Assembly: GCF_026241335.1 (NCBI RefSeq)
Contig: NZ_JAPHAV010000002.1
Span: 124,001-188,000, forward strand
DNA length: 64,000 nucleotides
Reading direction: 5' to 3'
DNA from: Ochrobactrum chromiisoli
GTDB taxonomy: Bacteria; Pseudomonadota; Alphaproteobacteria; Rhizobiales; Rhizobiaceae
Positions within the stretch are counted from its first letter, which is position 1, and the number at the start of each line of letters is the position of its first letter. Made by a program: the position numbers and the translations under genes. This document shows positions 32,752 to 41,938 of the stretch, piece after piece. The notes under the pieces are model-generated. The model worked only from the letters and a program-made list of their open reading frames with translations, had not been told where the DNA came from and ran no database searches.

Positions 32752-33096
32752 TTATCCGCGCTTTTGGTTCTGCACGATCCCGTAAATATTCGTTGAGCGC
32801 GCTCCAGAGCGGCAGTAGCCCAAAATAGGGCCTTCGGCTTCGGCAATTGCTGAAGCCATATCGTCGACATTTTCCTGCGTTAGCTGGCCGCCGATCACTG
32901 GAATATAATAGGTCTTGATGCCAGCCTTTTCAGCAACTTTTGCAACTTCGGCAAAAGAAGGCTGATCCTCGCCGCCTTCGCCATCGGGACGATTGCAAAT
33001 GATCGTCTGAAAGCCTTCGGCCGCAATATCACGCACGTCATCCGGCGTGATTTGGCCTGTGACCGAATAGTTGTCGTCGATCTGGCGAATATCCAT
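32752..33096 (-). CDS. DUF442/TIGR01244 sulfurtransferase- or phosphatase-like protein
   Basis: The 114-residue protein matches the small domain also found fused to beta-lactamase-like hydrolases (Blh): MDIRQIDDNYSVTGQITPDD start, FQTIICNRPDGEGGEDQPS, and a P-loop ILGYCRSGARSTN with the Cys-x4-x-Arg signature of Cys-dependent phosphatases and rhodaneses. A role in sulphide handling or dephosphorylation is possible; the family name is descriptive only. AGGTGG upstream of 33096 fixes the start. The 175 bases to fdhD contain the divergent promoters and nothing else I can name. Confidence 0.82.
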   Translation of the reverse strand: MDIRQIDDNYSVTGQITPDDVRDIAAEGFQTIICNRPDGEGGEDQPSFAEVAKVAEKAGIKTYYIPVIGGQLTQENVDDMASAIAEAEGPILGYCRSGARSTNIYGIVQNQKRG

Positions 33097-33271
33097 TCTT
33101 TTCCACCTAAAAATAAGCTGCGTCTTTTTCAGACCTTCTGAGGTTAGCTGATATAGCTTGTTTGCAAGGTGTATCGCAAGGGTTGAGCATGTTGCTTCAA
33201 AGTCGTTGAGGTGTGGCCCGTAAATGCTATGACAGAGGGTGAGTTTGCATGTGTTTGCGGGGAGAGCAATG

Positions 33272-34075
33272 ATGATACATAAAATCAGCCAGAATTTGCC
33301 GCGTCTGACACGCCGACACTCCAATTATCAAGAAAGTGATCGTGAGGTACCTGAAGAGGTTCCGATTGCGATGAGCTACAATGGCTCCACACAGGCCGTA
33401 ATGATGGCAACACCCGCTGATCTTGAAGATTTTGCCGTCGGCTTCAGCCTGACGGAAGGTATCATAAGTCAATTTTCGGAAATTGAGGATCTGAATATCG
33501 AAGTGCTCGATAAAGGCATTGATATTCAGATGCGACTGGTTGATGCGCGCAATGAAATGCTCACAGCCCGGCGCAGATTTATGGCCGGTCCTGTTGGGTG
33601 CGGCTTGTGTGGTATCGATTCCATTGATCAGGCCATCCGCCCGCTTGCCGGAATTGAAACACAAACAATGTTTGAAGCGGTTTCGGTCATCGCCGCAGTG
33701 AGTGAACTCGGCCGTTTGCAGCAATTGAATGCGCAGACTCATGCAGTGCACGGCGCTGGTTTCTATGTGCCGGGTGAGGAGCTTTTGATGGTTCGCGAAG
33801 ACGTTGGAAGGCATAACGCGCTCGACAAACTGATTGGTGCATTGGCACGCGAAAATATATCTGCCAGCAAGGGTCTCGTCGCGCTGACAAGTCGTGTTTC
33901 TGTCGAAATGGTTCAGAAGGCGGTTATTCTTGGTGCGCCGCTGCTTGCTGCGATTTCAGCGCCCACTGCACTTGCTATTCGCACGGCACAAGCAGCCAAA
34001 CTGACACTCGTCGCACTGGTGCGCGGCGACGATTTTGATGTCTACACCCACCCAGAACGCATCATCACTGAATAG
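33272..34075 (+). CDS. fdhD: Formate dehydrogenase accessory sulfurtransferase
   Basis: The 267-residue protein is FdhD, which transfers sulphur from IscS to the molybdenum cofactor of formate dehydrogenase. The active loop AGPVGCGLCGIDSI places the cysteines at 110 and 113. Other family segments are EDFAVGFSLTEGII near 52 and REDVGRHNALDKLIG near 175. Tandem ATGs occur at 33269 and 33272; the latter has better spacing from GGAGAG at 33261-33266. No formate dehydrogenase gene is nearby. Confidence 0.93.
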   Translation: MIHKISQNLPRLTRRHSNYQESDREVPEEVPIAMSYNGSTQAVMMATPADLEDFAVGFSLTEGIISQFSEIEDLNIEVLDKGIDIQMRLVDARNEMLTARRRFMAGPVGCGLCGIDSIDQAIRPLAGIETQTMFEAVSVIAAVSELGRLQQLNAQTHAVHGAGFYVPGEELLMVREDVGRHNALDKLIGALARENISASKGLVALTSRVSVEMVQKAVILGAPLLAAISAPTALAIRTAQAAKLTLVALVRGDDFDVYTHPERIITE

Positions 34076-34108
34076 CCGACCTCGCATTTGCAGGGTCGGC
34101 TGTCTTTT
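34074..34108 (+). terminator. Terminator of fdhD
   Basis: AGCCGACC (34074-34081) pairs with GGTCGGCT (34094-34101), followed by GTCTTTTT. The stem overlaps the fdhD stop codon. Confidence 0.85.
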
Positions 34109-34164
34109 TAGGGGCATATGGTTATTGGAAAACCAACGCTCACGGTTTCGCACTCTGCGTTGGA

Positions 34165-34656
<492 letters not shown>

Positions 34657-34727
34657 CTAGAATCAGGGCGCACAAAGGAACGCAAACCCGCGCGCAAGCC
34701 GAGTTTAACGCTCTTTCGCTCTCTTCC

Positions 34728-34870
34728 ATCCGGACTTTAACCGTCGGCTCCGGCATCTCACCGGATCTGCTGACCCTGAAATCTTTACCCAAAAGGTTTT
34801 GGTTTCAGGCGCTCGCGGGCTCGAAGATCGCTCTTCATACCGCCGGTGGGGAGTTTCACCCCGCCCCGAG
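34728..34870 (-). ncRNA. FMN riboswitch (RFN element) controlling ribH2
   Basis: On the minus strand the RNA shows the conserved RFN blocks in order: GGGGCGGGGTGAAACTCCCC, ACCGGCGGTATG, a variable arm near 34790-34820 with AAACC and TTTGGG, then GTCAGCAGATCCGGTGAGA, GCCGGAGCCGACGGTTAAAG and TCCGGATG. It ends 87 bases before the ribH2 start. Binding of FMN should reduce expression, probably by hiding the ribosome site because no T-run terminator is visible before the gene. Confidence 0.93.
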
Positions 34871-35353
34871 AACAAACCCGCACACCATTGTGCAGGTGAA
34901 CGGAAATTATGCATTCTGATCGCGAATGTCCAGCCATATCACAGGAAATTTATACGCGTGCCTGAGTATCGCGGCGTTGATTTTTCTGCATTTTGACACC
35001 GAGATGAAATGTTGGCGCACGAAATGGACTTGAGGGGGTAAATGCCTCATTTTTCAACATTTTTTGGTTGTTTTTTTCAGCTGATGTCTTTCTTGCCTGC
35101 TCTATTTTGGGGTTGTCAGAGGAAATCTTATTGACACATATCGGGTGCATGAGCCTATGCTAGGGGCATATGTTGTCTTACGTTTATTTTTTCGGTCAAA
35201 AAAGACAACGTTGTCAATCGCAGGTGGAGCTGCGTGAATTACAGTGGGATGGAGGTCTCAAAACAGAGTGAAGGCTGTTGCGGGTGTGCGGGGCAAGGCT
35301 TCCGTAATCATCCGGCGTGTTTTGTTTTATGGAGTTCTACGGGAGGTAGACAT
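34871..35353. promoter_or_regulatory. 483-base divergent region with candidate operator GACAACGTTGTC
   Basis: The region holds the promoter of ribH2 and a long leader for the sugar-importer genes. At 35204-35215 there is a twelve-base perfect palindrome, GACAACGTTGTC, in a LacI-like style. The half-site GTTGTC recurs at 35172-35177 and near 35112-35117. A TTGACA (35131) and TATGCT (35156) are 19 bases apart, longer than ideal for a sigma-70 promoter. No other gene is visible. Confidence 0.5.
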
Positions 35354-36619
35354 ATGCATAAATTTTTTAAAATAGCCGCAATGGGTACGGCAGCATGCGC
35401 AATGTTTGCTGCAATGGCACCGGTTGCAAATGCGCAGGACAAGCAGAACGTTGAAGTTCTGCACTGGTGGACCGCAGGCGGAGAAGCTGCGGCTCTTGAT
35501 GTTCTCAAAAAAGATCTTGAGAGCAAGGGTATCAGCTGGACAGATATGCCAGTTGCAGGCGGTGGTGGTACGGAAGCTATGACCGTTCTGCGCGCCCGCG
35601 TTACCGCAGGCAATGCGCCAACTGCCGTTCAGATGCTCGGCTTCGACATTCGCGATTGGGCCGAGCAGGGTGCGCTTGGCAATCTTGACGAAGTTGCAGG
35701 CAAGGAAGGCTGGGACAAGGTCATTCCAGCGCCTTTGCAGGATTTTGCGAAATATGACGGTCACTGGATTGCTGCGCCCGTGAATATCCATTCCACAAAT
35801 TGGATGTGGATCAACAAAGCTGCTCTCGACAAGGCCGGTGGTAAAGAGCCGACCAATTGGGACGAACTCATTGCACTTCTTGATAATTTCAAGCAGCAGG
35901 GCATTACGCCAATCGCCCATGGTGGTCAGCCTTGGCAGGATGCAACGATTTTCGATGCGGTTGTGCTTTCTTTCGGGCCGGATTTCTACAAAAAAGCATT
36001 CATTGATCTCGACCCGGAAGCGCTGGGCAGCGATACGATGAAGCAGGCGTTCGATCGCATGACCAAGCTGCGTTCCTATGTGGATGACAATTTCTCCGGT
36101 CGTGACTGGAACCTTGCTTCGGCCATGGTCATCGAAGGCAAGGCTGGTGTTCAGTTCATGGGTGACTGGGCAAAGGGCGAATTCGTCAAGGCTGGAAAAA
36201 AGCCCGGCGAAGATTTTGTCTGCATGCGTTACCCCGGAACGCAAGGCGCAGTAACCTTCAACTCTGATATGTTTGCTATGTTCAAGGTTGCTGAAGACAA
36301 GGTCCCAGCACAGCTCGAAATGGCCTCGGCTATCGAAAGCCCGGCATTCCAGTCGGCTTTCAACGTGGTCAAGGGATCGGCTCCTGCACGGACTGACGTG
36401 CCGGACACCGCTTTCGATGCCTGCGGCAAGAAGGCAATCGCTGACGTGAAGGAAGCGGCTGAAAAGGGCACGATGCTCGGTTCCATGGCCCATGGCTATG
36501 CAAACCCGGCTTCGGTGAAGAACGCCATTTATGATGTTGTGACCCGTCAGTTCAACGGTCAGCTTTCTTCTGAAGACGCTGTCAAGGAACTGGTCTCCGC
36601 TGTTGAAGGCGCAAAGTAA
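35354..36619 (+). CDS. Sugar ABC transporter binding protein (glucose/mannose type, SBP family 1)
   Basis: The 421-residue periplasmic receptor has a signal peptide (1-27, cleaved near ANAQDK) and the family start [20 protein letters not shown]. The stretch [21 protein letters not shown] and the C-terminal ATRTD-type region ([20 protein letters not shown]) are like glucose/mannose binders GtsA/GltB. GGGAGGT before the ATG makes 35354 the start. Substrate assignment to hexose is from family resemblance and remains uncertain. Confidence 0.85.
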   Translation: MHKFFKIAAMGTAACAMFAAMAPVANAQDKQNVEVLHWWTAGGEAAALDVLKKDLESKGISWTDMPVAGGGGTEAMTVLRARVTAGNAPTAVQMLGFDIRDWAEQGALGNLDEVAGKEGWDKVIPAPLQDFAKYDGHWIAAPVNIHSTNWMWINKAALDKAGGKEPTNWDELIALLDNFKQQGITPIAHGGQPWQDATIFDAVVLSFGPDFYKKAFIDLDPEALGSDTMKQAFDRMTKLRSYVDDNFSGRDWNLASAMVIEGKAGVQFMGDWAKGEFVKAGKKPGEDFVCMRYPGTQGAVTFNSDMFAMFKVAEDKVPAQLEMASAIESPAFQSAFNVVKGSAPARTDVPDTAFDACGKKAIADVKEAAEKGTMLGSMAHGYANPASVKNAIYDVVTRQFNGQLSSEDAVKELVSAVEGAK

Positions 36620-36628
36620 GTAAAAGTG

Positions 36629-36651
36629 AGCGCCCGGCACGTCCGGGCGCT
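36629..36651 (+). terminator. Intercistronic hairpin between sugar-binding protein and permeases
   Basis: AGCGCCCGG pairs perfectly with CCGGGCGCT around CACGT, ten bases after the stop, followed by GTCTTTCC. It is positioned like the other hairpins that follow binding-protein genes in this window. Confidence 0.8.
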
Positions 36652-36800
36652 GTCTTTCCAAGCATGACAATTCATTGAACTTTTGGCGGATTTTTCGCTG
36701 AATAAATTCATTGCAGTGAACGGCAGACAGAAATGCCGTTGAAACAATAGCCCGCATCAAGAGCGCCGCGATTGAACGGCGCCGGGTGCGCAGCGCAGAA

Positions 36801-37697
36801 ATGGGTGGCGCAGACATGAAGCGTAACAGCCGACTACAGGAACTGGTGCCCAAGCTGGTTCTGGCGCCGAGCTTTTTGATCGTTCTCGTCTTTGTATATG
36901 GTTTTATTATCTATACGGGCGTTCTTTCTGTCACCAACAGCCGCATGTTGCCCTCTTATGGCTTCGTTGGTCTGTCGAATTACCAAAAGCTGTGGGCCTT
37001 GCCACATTGGTGGCGTGCCGTCACAAATCTCGCGATCTTCGCATCGCTTTACATCATTATCTGTTCGGTCATTGGCCTGTTTCTGGCCATTTTGCTGGAT
37101 CAGAAAATCCGTGGCGAAGGTTTTTTGCGCCCGATCTATCTCTATCCGATGGCGCTTTCCTTTATCGTTACCGGCACCGCTTGGAAGTGGTTTCTTGATC
37201 CGGGCATTGGACTTGAACACACGATGCGGCTATGGGGCTGGGAGGGTTTTACCTTCAACTGGATCAAGAGCAATACGATGGCGATCTATTGCCTCGTGAT
37301 TGCGGCGGTCTGGCAATCCTCAGGCTTCGTCATGGCGATGTTTCTTGCAGGCCTGCGTGGCGTTGATAATGAAATCATCAAGGCCGCGCAGATTGATGGT
37401 GCTTCAACGACAACGATTTATCGCCGCATTATTATTCCGCTGATGCGCCCGGTCTTTCTGTCAGCTTTCGTGGTGCTCGCCCATCTTGCGATCAAGGCCT
37501 ATGATCTTGTGATTGCATTGACGGGTGGTGGACCGGGACAGGCAACTGAACTGCCTGCAACTTTCATGTATTCCTATACTTTTACCCGCAATCAGATGGG
37601 TATCGGTGCGTCATCAGCAATTATCATGCTGGTGATGATTTTCTCGATCATCATTCCGTATCTTTATTCCGAATTGCGCGGAGGCTCACGCTCATGA
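36801..37697 (+). CDS. Sugar ABC transporter permease (GtsB type)
   Basis: The protein (298 residues from 36801) has six membrane helices and the EAA loop EIIKAAQIDGASTTTIYRRI (about residues 195-214). Its PSFLIVLVFVYGFIIYTGVLS opening is typical of CUT1-family first permeases. ATGs at 36801 and 36816 are both possible; upstream ribosome sites are weak. The stop overlaps the next start (ATGA). Confidence 0.9.
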   Translation: MGGADMKRNSRLQELVPKLVLAPSFLIVLVFVYGFIIYTGVLSVTNSRMLPSYGFVGLSNYQKLWALPHWWRAVTNLAIFASLYIIICSVIGLFLAILLDQKIRGEGFLRPIYLYPMALSFIVTGTAWKWFLDPGIGLEHTMRLWGWEGFTFNWIKSNTMAIYCLVIAAVWQSSGFVMAMFLAGLRGVDNEIIKAAQIDGASTTTIYRRIIIPLMRPVFLSAFVVLAHLAIKAYDLVIALTGGGPGQATELPATFMYSYTFTRNQMGIGASSAIIMLVMIFSIIIPYLYSELRGGSRS

Positions 37698-38575
37698 GTG
37701 TCCAGACCCAGGAAAATGCGATCAACAGTGGTAAGCTTACACGCGCCCTGATTTATTCGGCGCTGCTGCTGTTTGCGATCTACTACCTGTTGCCGCTTTA
37801 TGTGATGCTGGTGAATTCATTCAAACCGCTGGAAGAAATTCGTCAAGGCGGCATGTTGAGCTTGCCGCAGCAGTGGACGGTTGAACCATGGCTTTCGGCA
37901 TGGTCGACTGCACAGATCGGGGTGCAGCCGACCGGCCTCAAGCCATTTTTTATCAACTCAATCCTGATGGTTGTGCCAGCGGTTGCGATCTCAACAGTCG
38001 CGGGCGCTTTGAACGGCTATGTGCTCACAAAATGGCGCTTTCGCGGTTCAAACATCTTCTTTGGATTGCTGCTGCTCTCTTGCTTCATTCCGTTTCAGAT
38101 TGTGCTGATCCCGATGGCACGTGTGCTTGGCATGCTCGGCATTGCAGGCACAATATGGGGTCTGATCCTCGTTCACGTGGTCTATGGTATCGGCTTTACA
38201 ACGCTCTATTTCCGCAATTACTACGAGGCATTTCCGACCGAGCTGGTGCGGGCTGCGCAGATTGATGGAGCAAGTTTCTTCCAGATTTTCTGGCGCATTC
38301 TTCTGCCATCCTCAGGCCCGATCATTGTCGTCTCGGTTATTTGGCAGTTCACCAATATCTGGAACGACTTTTTGTTCGGTGCTTCTTTTTCAGGCGCACA
38401 TTCAACGCCTATGACGGTCGCACTCAACAATCTCGTTTCCTCCTCCACTGGCGTCAAGGAATATAACGTTCACTTTGCAGCAGCCATTCTGGCCGCTCTT
38501 CCGACGCTGATCGTTTACATCGTTTCCGGGCGCTACTTCGTGCGCGGTCTGATGTCCGGTGCCGTTAAGGGATAA
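37694..38575 (+). CDS. Sugar ABC transporter permease (GtsC type)
   Basis: The 293-residue second permease of the CUT1 system has six helices and the EAA loop ELVRAAQIDGASFFQIFWRI (about residues 184-203). NSFKPLEEIRQGG after the first helix and a FVRGLMSGAVKG C-terminus are typical for the family. It begins inside the previous stop codon (ATGA) and is followed by the ATPase gene after seven bases. Confidence 0.92.
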   Translation: MSVQTQENAINSGKLTRALIYSALLLFAIYYLLPLYVMLVNSFKPLEEIRQGGMLSLPQQWTVEPWLSAWSTAQIGVQPTGLKPFFINSILMVVPAVAISTVAGALNGYVLTKWRFRGSNIFFGLLLLSCFIPFQIVLIPMARVLGMLGIAGTIWGLILVHVVYGIGFTTLYFRNYYEAFPTELVRAAQIDGASFFQIFWRILLPSSGPIIVVSVIWQFTNIWNDFLFGASFSGAHSTPMTVALNNLVSSSTGVKEYNVHFAAAILAALPTLIVYIVSGRYFVRGLMSGAVKG

Positions 38576-38582
38576 GTCTCAT

Positions 38583-39698
38583 ATGTCATTTTTGAAAATC
38601 TCCAATCTCTACAAGGCCTATGGCAGCGTCTCCGTGCTCAAGGACATCAATATCGAAATTGAGGAAGGCGGATTTCTTGTGCTGGTTGGCCCTTCGGGTT
38701 GCGGCAAGTCCACTTTGCTCAACACGATTGCCGGTCTTGAGCCCATTACGTCTGGTGATATTTCGATTAATGGTCGCTCAGTATCAGGTCTGCATCCTTC
38801 GCAGCGCGATATCGCGATGGTGTTTCAATCCTATGCGCTTTATCCAAACATGACCGTGGGCGGCAATATCGCTTTTGGTATGGAAATTCGCAAAGTACCG
38901 AAGGCTGAACGTGAAAAGGCCATTCAGGAAGTCGCCGATATTCTGCAAATCGGTCATCTTCTTGATCGCAAACCAAGCCAGCTTTCCGGCGGTCAGCGTC
39001 AGCGCGTTGCGATGGGGCGCGCTCTGGTGCGCAACCCGCAGGTCTTTCTGTTCGATGAACCCTTGTCAAATCTTGATGCCAAGCTGCGTGTCGATATGCG
39101 TACAGAGATAAAGCGTTTGCATCATCGCATGAAGACCACGATCGTTTATGTCACGCATGATCAGATCGAAGCGATGACGCTTGCAAGCAAGATTGCGGTC
39201 CTCAAGGACGGAATCTTGCAGCAGTTCGGGACGCCCGCCGAAATTTATAACAATCCCACCAATATGTTTGTTGCCGATTTCATGGGCTCGCCTGCCATGA
39301 ACCTTCTTTATGCGAGCGTCGAGAAAAATGGAGAGGAGCTTGCCATTCTGCTCAAGCAGGGCGACGGGGAGGTCTTGAAGCTCCCTGTCAAGAATGCGCC
39401 GAAAACTCTTGTTGATCATGTCGGCAAGGAAATCATCTTCGGCATCCGTCCAGAAGCGTTGACCGATCCCGATGGCGCGGATCGCAATGCGCGTTCTGTT
39501 GTCGAAGGGAATTGCCTCATTGACGTGGTCGAACCTGCTGGTTCCGATACTTTTGCAGTGACGCGCATCGGTGGAAAGCAAGTGGTTGCGCGGTTGCGTG
39601 CGGATGCGCGGATTGATGCCGGGCAGCGCTCACCGCTTGCGTTTAATCTGGATAAGTCGGTGTTTTTCGATCCAAAGAGCGAAGAGCGTATTCGGTAG
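38583..39698 (+). CDS. Sugar ABC transporter ATPase (MsmK/UgpC type)
   Basis: The 371-residue ATPase has Walker A GPSGCGKST (about 36-44), signature LSGGQRQRVAMGRAL, Walker B VFLFDEPLSNLDAKL, switch YVTHDQ, and a C-terminal TOBE domain (about 240-365) ending in SPLAFNLDKSVFFDPKSEERI. This long form is the MalK/UgpC class that powers CUT1 sugar importers. The ATG at 38583 (MSFLKISNLYKAYG) is the family start. A 30-codon frame follows after two bases. Confidence 0.92.
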   Translation: MSFLKISNLYKAYGSVSVLKDINIEIEEGGFLVLVGPSGCGKSTLLNTIAGLEPITSGDISINGRSVSGLHPSQRDIAMVFQSYALYPNMTVGGNIAFGMEIRKVPKAEREKAIQEVADILQIGHLLDRKPSQLSGGQRQRVAMGRALVRNPQVFLFDEPLSNLDAKLRVDMRTEIKRLHHRMKTTIVYVTHDQIEAMTLASKIAVLKDGILQQFGTPAEIYNNPTNMFVADFMGSPAMNLLYASVEKNGEELAILLKQGDGEVLKLPVKNAPKTLVDHVGKEIIFGIRPEALTDPDGADRNARSVVEGNCLIDVVEPAGSDTFAVTRIGGKQVVARLRADARIDAGQRSPLAFNLDKSVFFDPKSEERIR

Positions 39699-39700
39699 TC

Positions 39701-39793
39701 ATGACAGTCACACACTTTGAGCTTTTGCAGGCAAATCCCTGGAATGGCATTCGCGGCGACTGGATCTGGGACGGCGCATGCAGGTGCGTATGA
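39701..39793 (+). other. Short open frame after the sugar ATPase, possible gene remnant
   Basis: The 30-codon frame (MTVTHFELLQANPWNGIRGD start) begins two bases after the ATPase stop and looks like the N-terminus of a longer protein that breaks off. Downstream bases to 39930 hold no continuation that I can recognise in any frame. It may be the relic of a sugar-metabolism gene once at the operon end. Confidence 0.25.
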
Positions 39794-39938
39794 CCATAAT
39801 GAAATTCTGAAGAAGAAACTGCTTAAGGGTGTTTGCACGACATCTATTCTCGGATCGTAGCGAGAATAGAAATCAGTCGGGTAGAGTGCTTTCCCCGCGA
39901 AGGCGGCTCCCACTTTTCCGCGGCATGCTTTACAAATG

Positions 39939-39975
39939 AAAAGAGTGTTCCTGCAAATTGCAGGAACACTCTTTT
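39939..39975. terminator. Strong bidirectional terminator
   Basis: AAAAGAGTGTTCCTGCAA pairs with TTGCAGGAACACTCTTTT, a perfect palindrome of 18-base arms around one base (in practice a short loop). A- and T-runs at the ends allow it to stop both the plus-strand sugar operon and the minus-strand small peptide gene ending at 40019. Confidence 0.9.
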
Positions 39976-40018
39976 AAGACTTGCCTGGAGGGCAAATAAA
40001 ACTTCACGGACGCAGCGG

Positions 40019-40120
40019 TTATCGCAGAAAGTCCAGCCCAAGAAGACCAATTGCCAGCGCTGTATTCAACGAAATGATCATCATTCCATAAACGATGGCT
40101 GTTCTTGTAATGTCATTCAT
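40019..40120 (-). CDS. 33-residue single-helix membrane peptide
   Basis: The frame encodes a short polar start (MNDITRT), one continuous hydrophobic helix of about 22 residues (about 8-30) and a short LDFLR end. AAGGAGGT stands eight bases before the ATG, the strongest kind of ribosome site. It has its own strong terminator 44 bases downstream and a 15-base palindrome 66 bases upstream. These three elements make a complete transcription unit, so translation is likely. I do not recognise the peptide; small helices of this kind often bind a larger membrane complex such as an oxidase or transporter. Confidence 0.7.
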   Translation of the reverse strand: MNDITRTAIVYGMMIISLNTALAIGLLGLDFLR

Positions 40121-40185
40121 TTTCTACCTCCTTGAACCGCGACGCCTCCACATCGGATTCTAAAGCACGAGAACTATAACGAAAT

Positions 40186-40200
40186 GTAACAGCCTGTTAC
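40186..40200. promoter_or_regulatory. Palindromic operator candidate GTAACAG-C-CTGTTAC
   Basis: Seven-base perfect arms around one base lie in the 379-base region between the small peptide gene and the MFS gene. TetR- or AraC-type repressors use such sites. TATAGT follows on the minus strand at about 40177-40172, so the palindrome may sit in the promoter of the peptide. The rest of 40201-40499 is AT-rich with no feature I can support. Confidence 0.45.
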
Positions 40201-40499
40201 GCGATGCGCAACCCATTTTACACAAATGTGAACGAATGAAAGATTGCGTGAGGTGTCTTTGAACATGCTGCCAACATGCCGTGCGCTGAATCGGACGCTC
40301 TATCTCTTTGTTTTTACATATTTCATTATGGGGAAGCGGTTGCCACTTTTCATCGCAAGGCTCTTGCGTGTAAATTATCCTATACTCACCGCATTGTTAC
40401 ATACAATTGCTTGGAAAATTTCGAGTTCTCTATAAATAAAGCGCGTGAGACAATTATTAATGGCAGTATTTAAGTAACTGCTTTTATTCGGATTTAGTC

Positions 40500-41936
40500 G
40501 TGAACCGCATCGTTCCTCTCGTGCTGGCAATTGCTCTTTTCATGGAGCATATGGATTCGAATGTTATTTCTACATCGCTTCCCGCCATCGCTGCTGATAT
40601 TGGCACAAGCCCAATCGCTTTAAAGCTGGCATTGACCGCATATCTGGTTTCGCTTGCGGTGTTCATTCCGGTCAGCGGATGGATGGCTGATCGATTCGGC
40701 GCGAAAAACGTGTTCAGAGCGGCAATTGCGATATTTGTGGTTGGTTCTGTGGCATGTGCTGCTTCAAACTCGCTTGCTGCATTTGTCGTGTCGCGTTTTC
40801 TGCAAGGGATGGGCGGTGCAATGATGACGCCTGTGGGGCGTCTGGTGCTTGTGCGCTCAACTCCGCGAAGTGAACTTGTGTCTGCGATGGCGTGGCTGAC
40901 AGTCCCAGCAATGGTTGGGCCATTGGTTGGCCCCCCGGTCGGTGGCTTCATTACAACCTTTTTCTCCTGGCACTGGATATTTCTGATTAATGTGCCGATT
41001 GGAATATTGGGTATCGGGTTTGCGACCCGTTTTTTGCCGGACAATGACGAGCGCATTTTAAAGCCACTCGACTGGGCCGGCTTTTTGCTCTCTGGTATTG
41101 CAATGTCAGGGGTGGTGTTTGGTTTGTCTGTTGTAAGCTTGCCAGCGCTGCCTCCGGTGATCGGTCTGATCATCGTTGCTATTGGACTGGCCTCGACGAT
41201 TGGCTACATTATCCATGCGCGGCATAACGAACATGCACTTCTCAATCTGAAACTCTTCGACAATCAGGTGTTTCGTTCGGCTGTTCTGGGCGGCAGTGTT
41301 TTCCGCTTTGGCATTGGAGCAATTCCCTTTCTGCTGCCGCTCATGTTCCAGCTCGGTTTCGGCATGACGCCGTTTCAGTCCGGCATGATGACGTTCGTTT
41401 CGGCCATTGGCGCTATCAGCATGAAATTTGGTGCCAGACGCGTTTTCAACCTGTTCGGGTTTCGCCGAACCCTGATGTATGGTTCACTGATTTCAGCATT
41501 TTTCATTGCAGCCAATGGGTTTTTCTTCCCCGATATGCCTTATGGTTTAATTATTGGGTTTCTGCTGATTGGTGGTTTTTTCCGTTCGTTGTTTTTCACG
41601 GGCGTAAATGCGCTGGCTTTTGCGGAGATCCCGGATGACAAGACCAGCCAGGCAACCCCCATCACCGCAGTCGCGCAACAGGTTTCCATTGCTCTTGGCG
41701 TGGCTCTTGCAGGCGGTATTCTGGAAATGAGCACGGGTTTGCGTGGAAAAGGGCTGGAGCTGGCCGACTTCCATATCGCGTTTTTCGTGGTTGCCGCTGT
41801 TTCCGCGATGGCTTTCTTCTGGTTTGTAAGGCTCTCACCCGATGCAGGCCATGAATTATCCACGCCTGTTACAAACAGAAAAAAGACCCGCGAAGCTGTT
41901 GCAGCCGAAGCTGCGGACAGCATTGCCGGAAAATAA
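40500..41936 (+). CDS. MFS multidrug efflux transporter, DHA2-type
   Basis: The 478-residue protein has about fourteen membrane helices. It carries the antiporter motifs of the EmrB/QacA group: DSNVISTSLPAIAADIG in helix 1, GWMADRFGAKNVF (motif A) after helix 2, FLQGMGGAMMTPVGRLVL (motif B region) and PLVGPPVGGFI (motif C) in helix 5. It exports drugs or toxic compounds with proton exchange. The start is a GTG at 40500 because an in-frame stop lies just before it; its ribosome site is weak. It converges with rlmE, with two bases between the stops. Confidence 0.9.
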   Translation: MNRIVPLVLAIALFMEHMDSNVISTSLPAIAADIGTSPIALKLALTAYLVSLAVFIPVSGWMADRFGAKNVFRAAIAIFVVGSVACAASNSLAAFVVSRFLQGMGGAMMTPVGRLVLVRSTPRSELVSAMAWLTVPAMVGPLVGPPVGGFITTFFSWHWIFLINVPIGILGIGFATRFLPDNDERILKPLDWAGFLLSGIAMSGVVFGLSVVSLPALPPVIGLIIVAIGLASTIGYIIHARHNEHALLNLKLFDNQVFRSAVLGGSVFRFGIGAIPFLLPLMFQLGFGMTPFQSGMMTFVSAIGAISMKFGARRVFNLFGFRRTLMYGSLISAFFIAANGFFFPDMPYGLIIGFLLIGGFFRSLFFTGVNALAFAEIPDDKTSQATPITAVAQQVSIALGVALAGGILEMSTGLRGKGLELADFHIAFFVVAAVSAMAFFWFVRLSPDAGHELSTPVTNRKKTREAVAAEAADSIAGK

Positions 41937-41938
41937 AG

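Noticed and set aside
35131-35161. TTGACA...TATGCT as a sigma-70 promoter
   Set aside because: The 19-base spacing is too long for confidence; kept only as a remark in the regulatory region.
35327-36853. 508-codon open frame on the minus strand
   Set aside because: It lies opposite the sugar-binding protein gene, which has a signal peptide, ribosome site and family motifs; the antisense residues show only composition bias (His, Cys, Arg).
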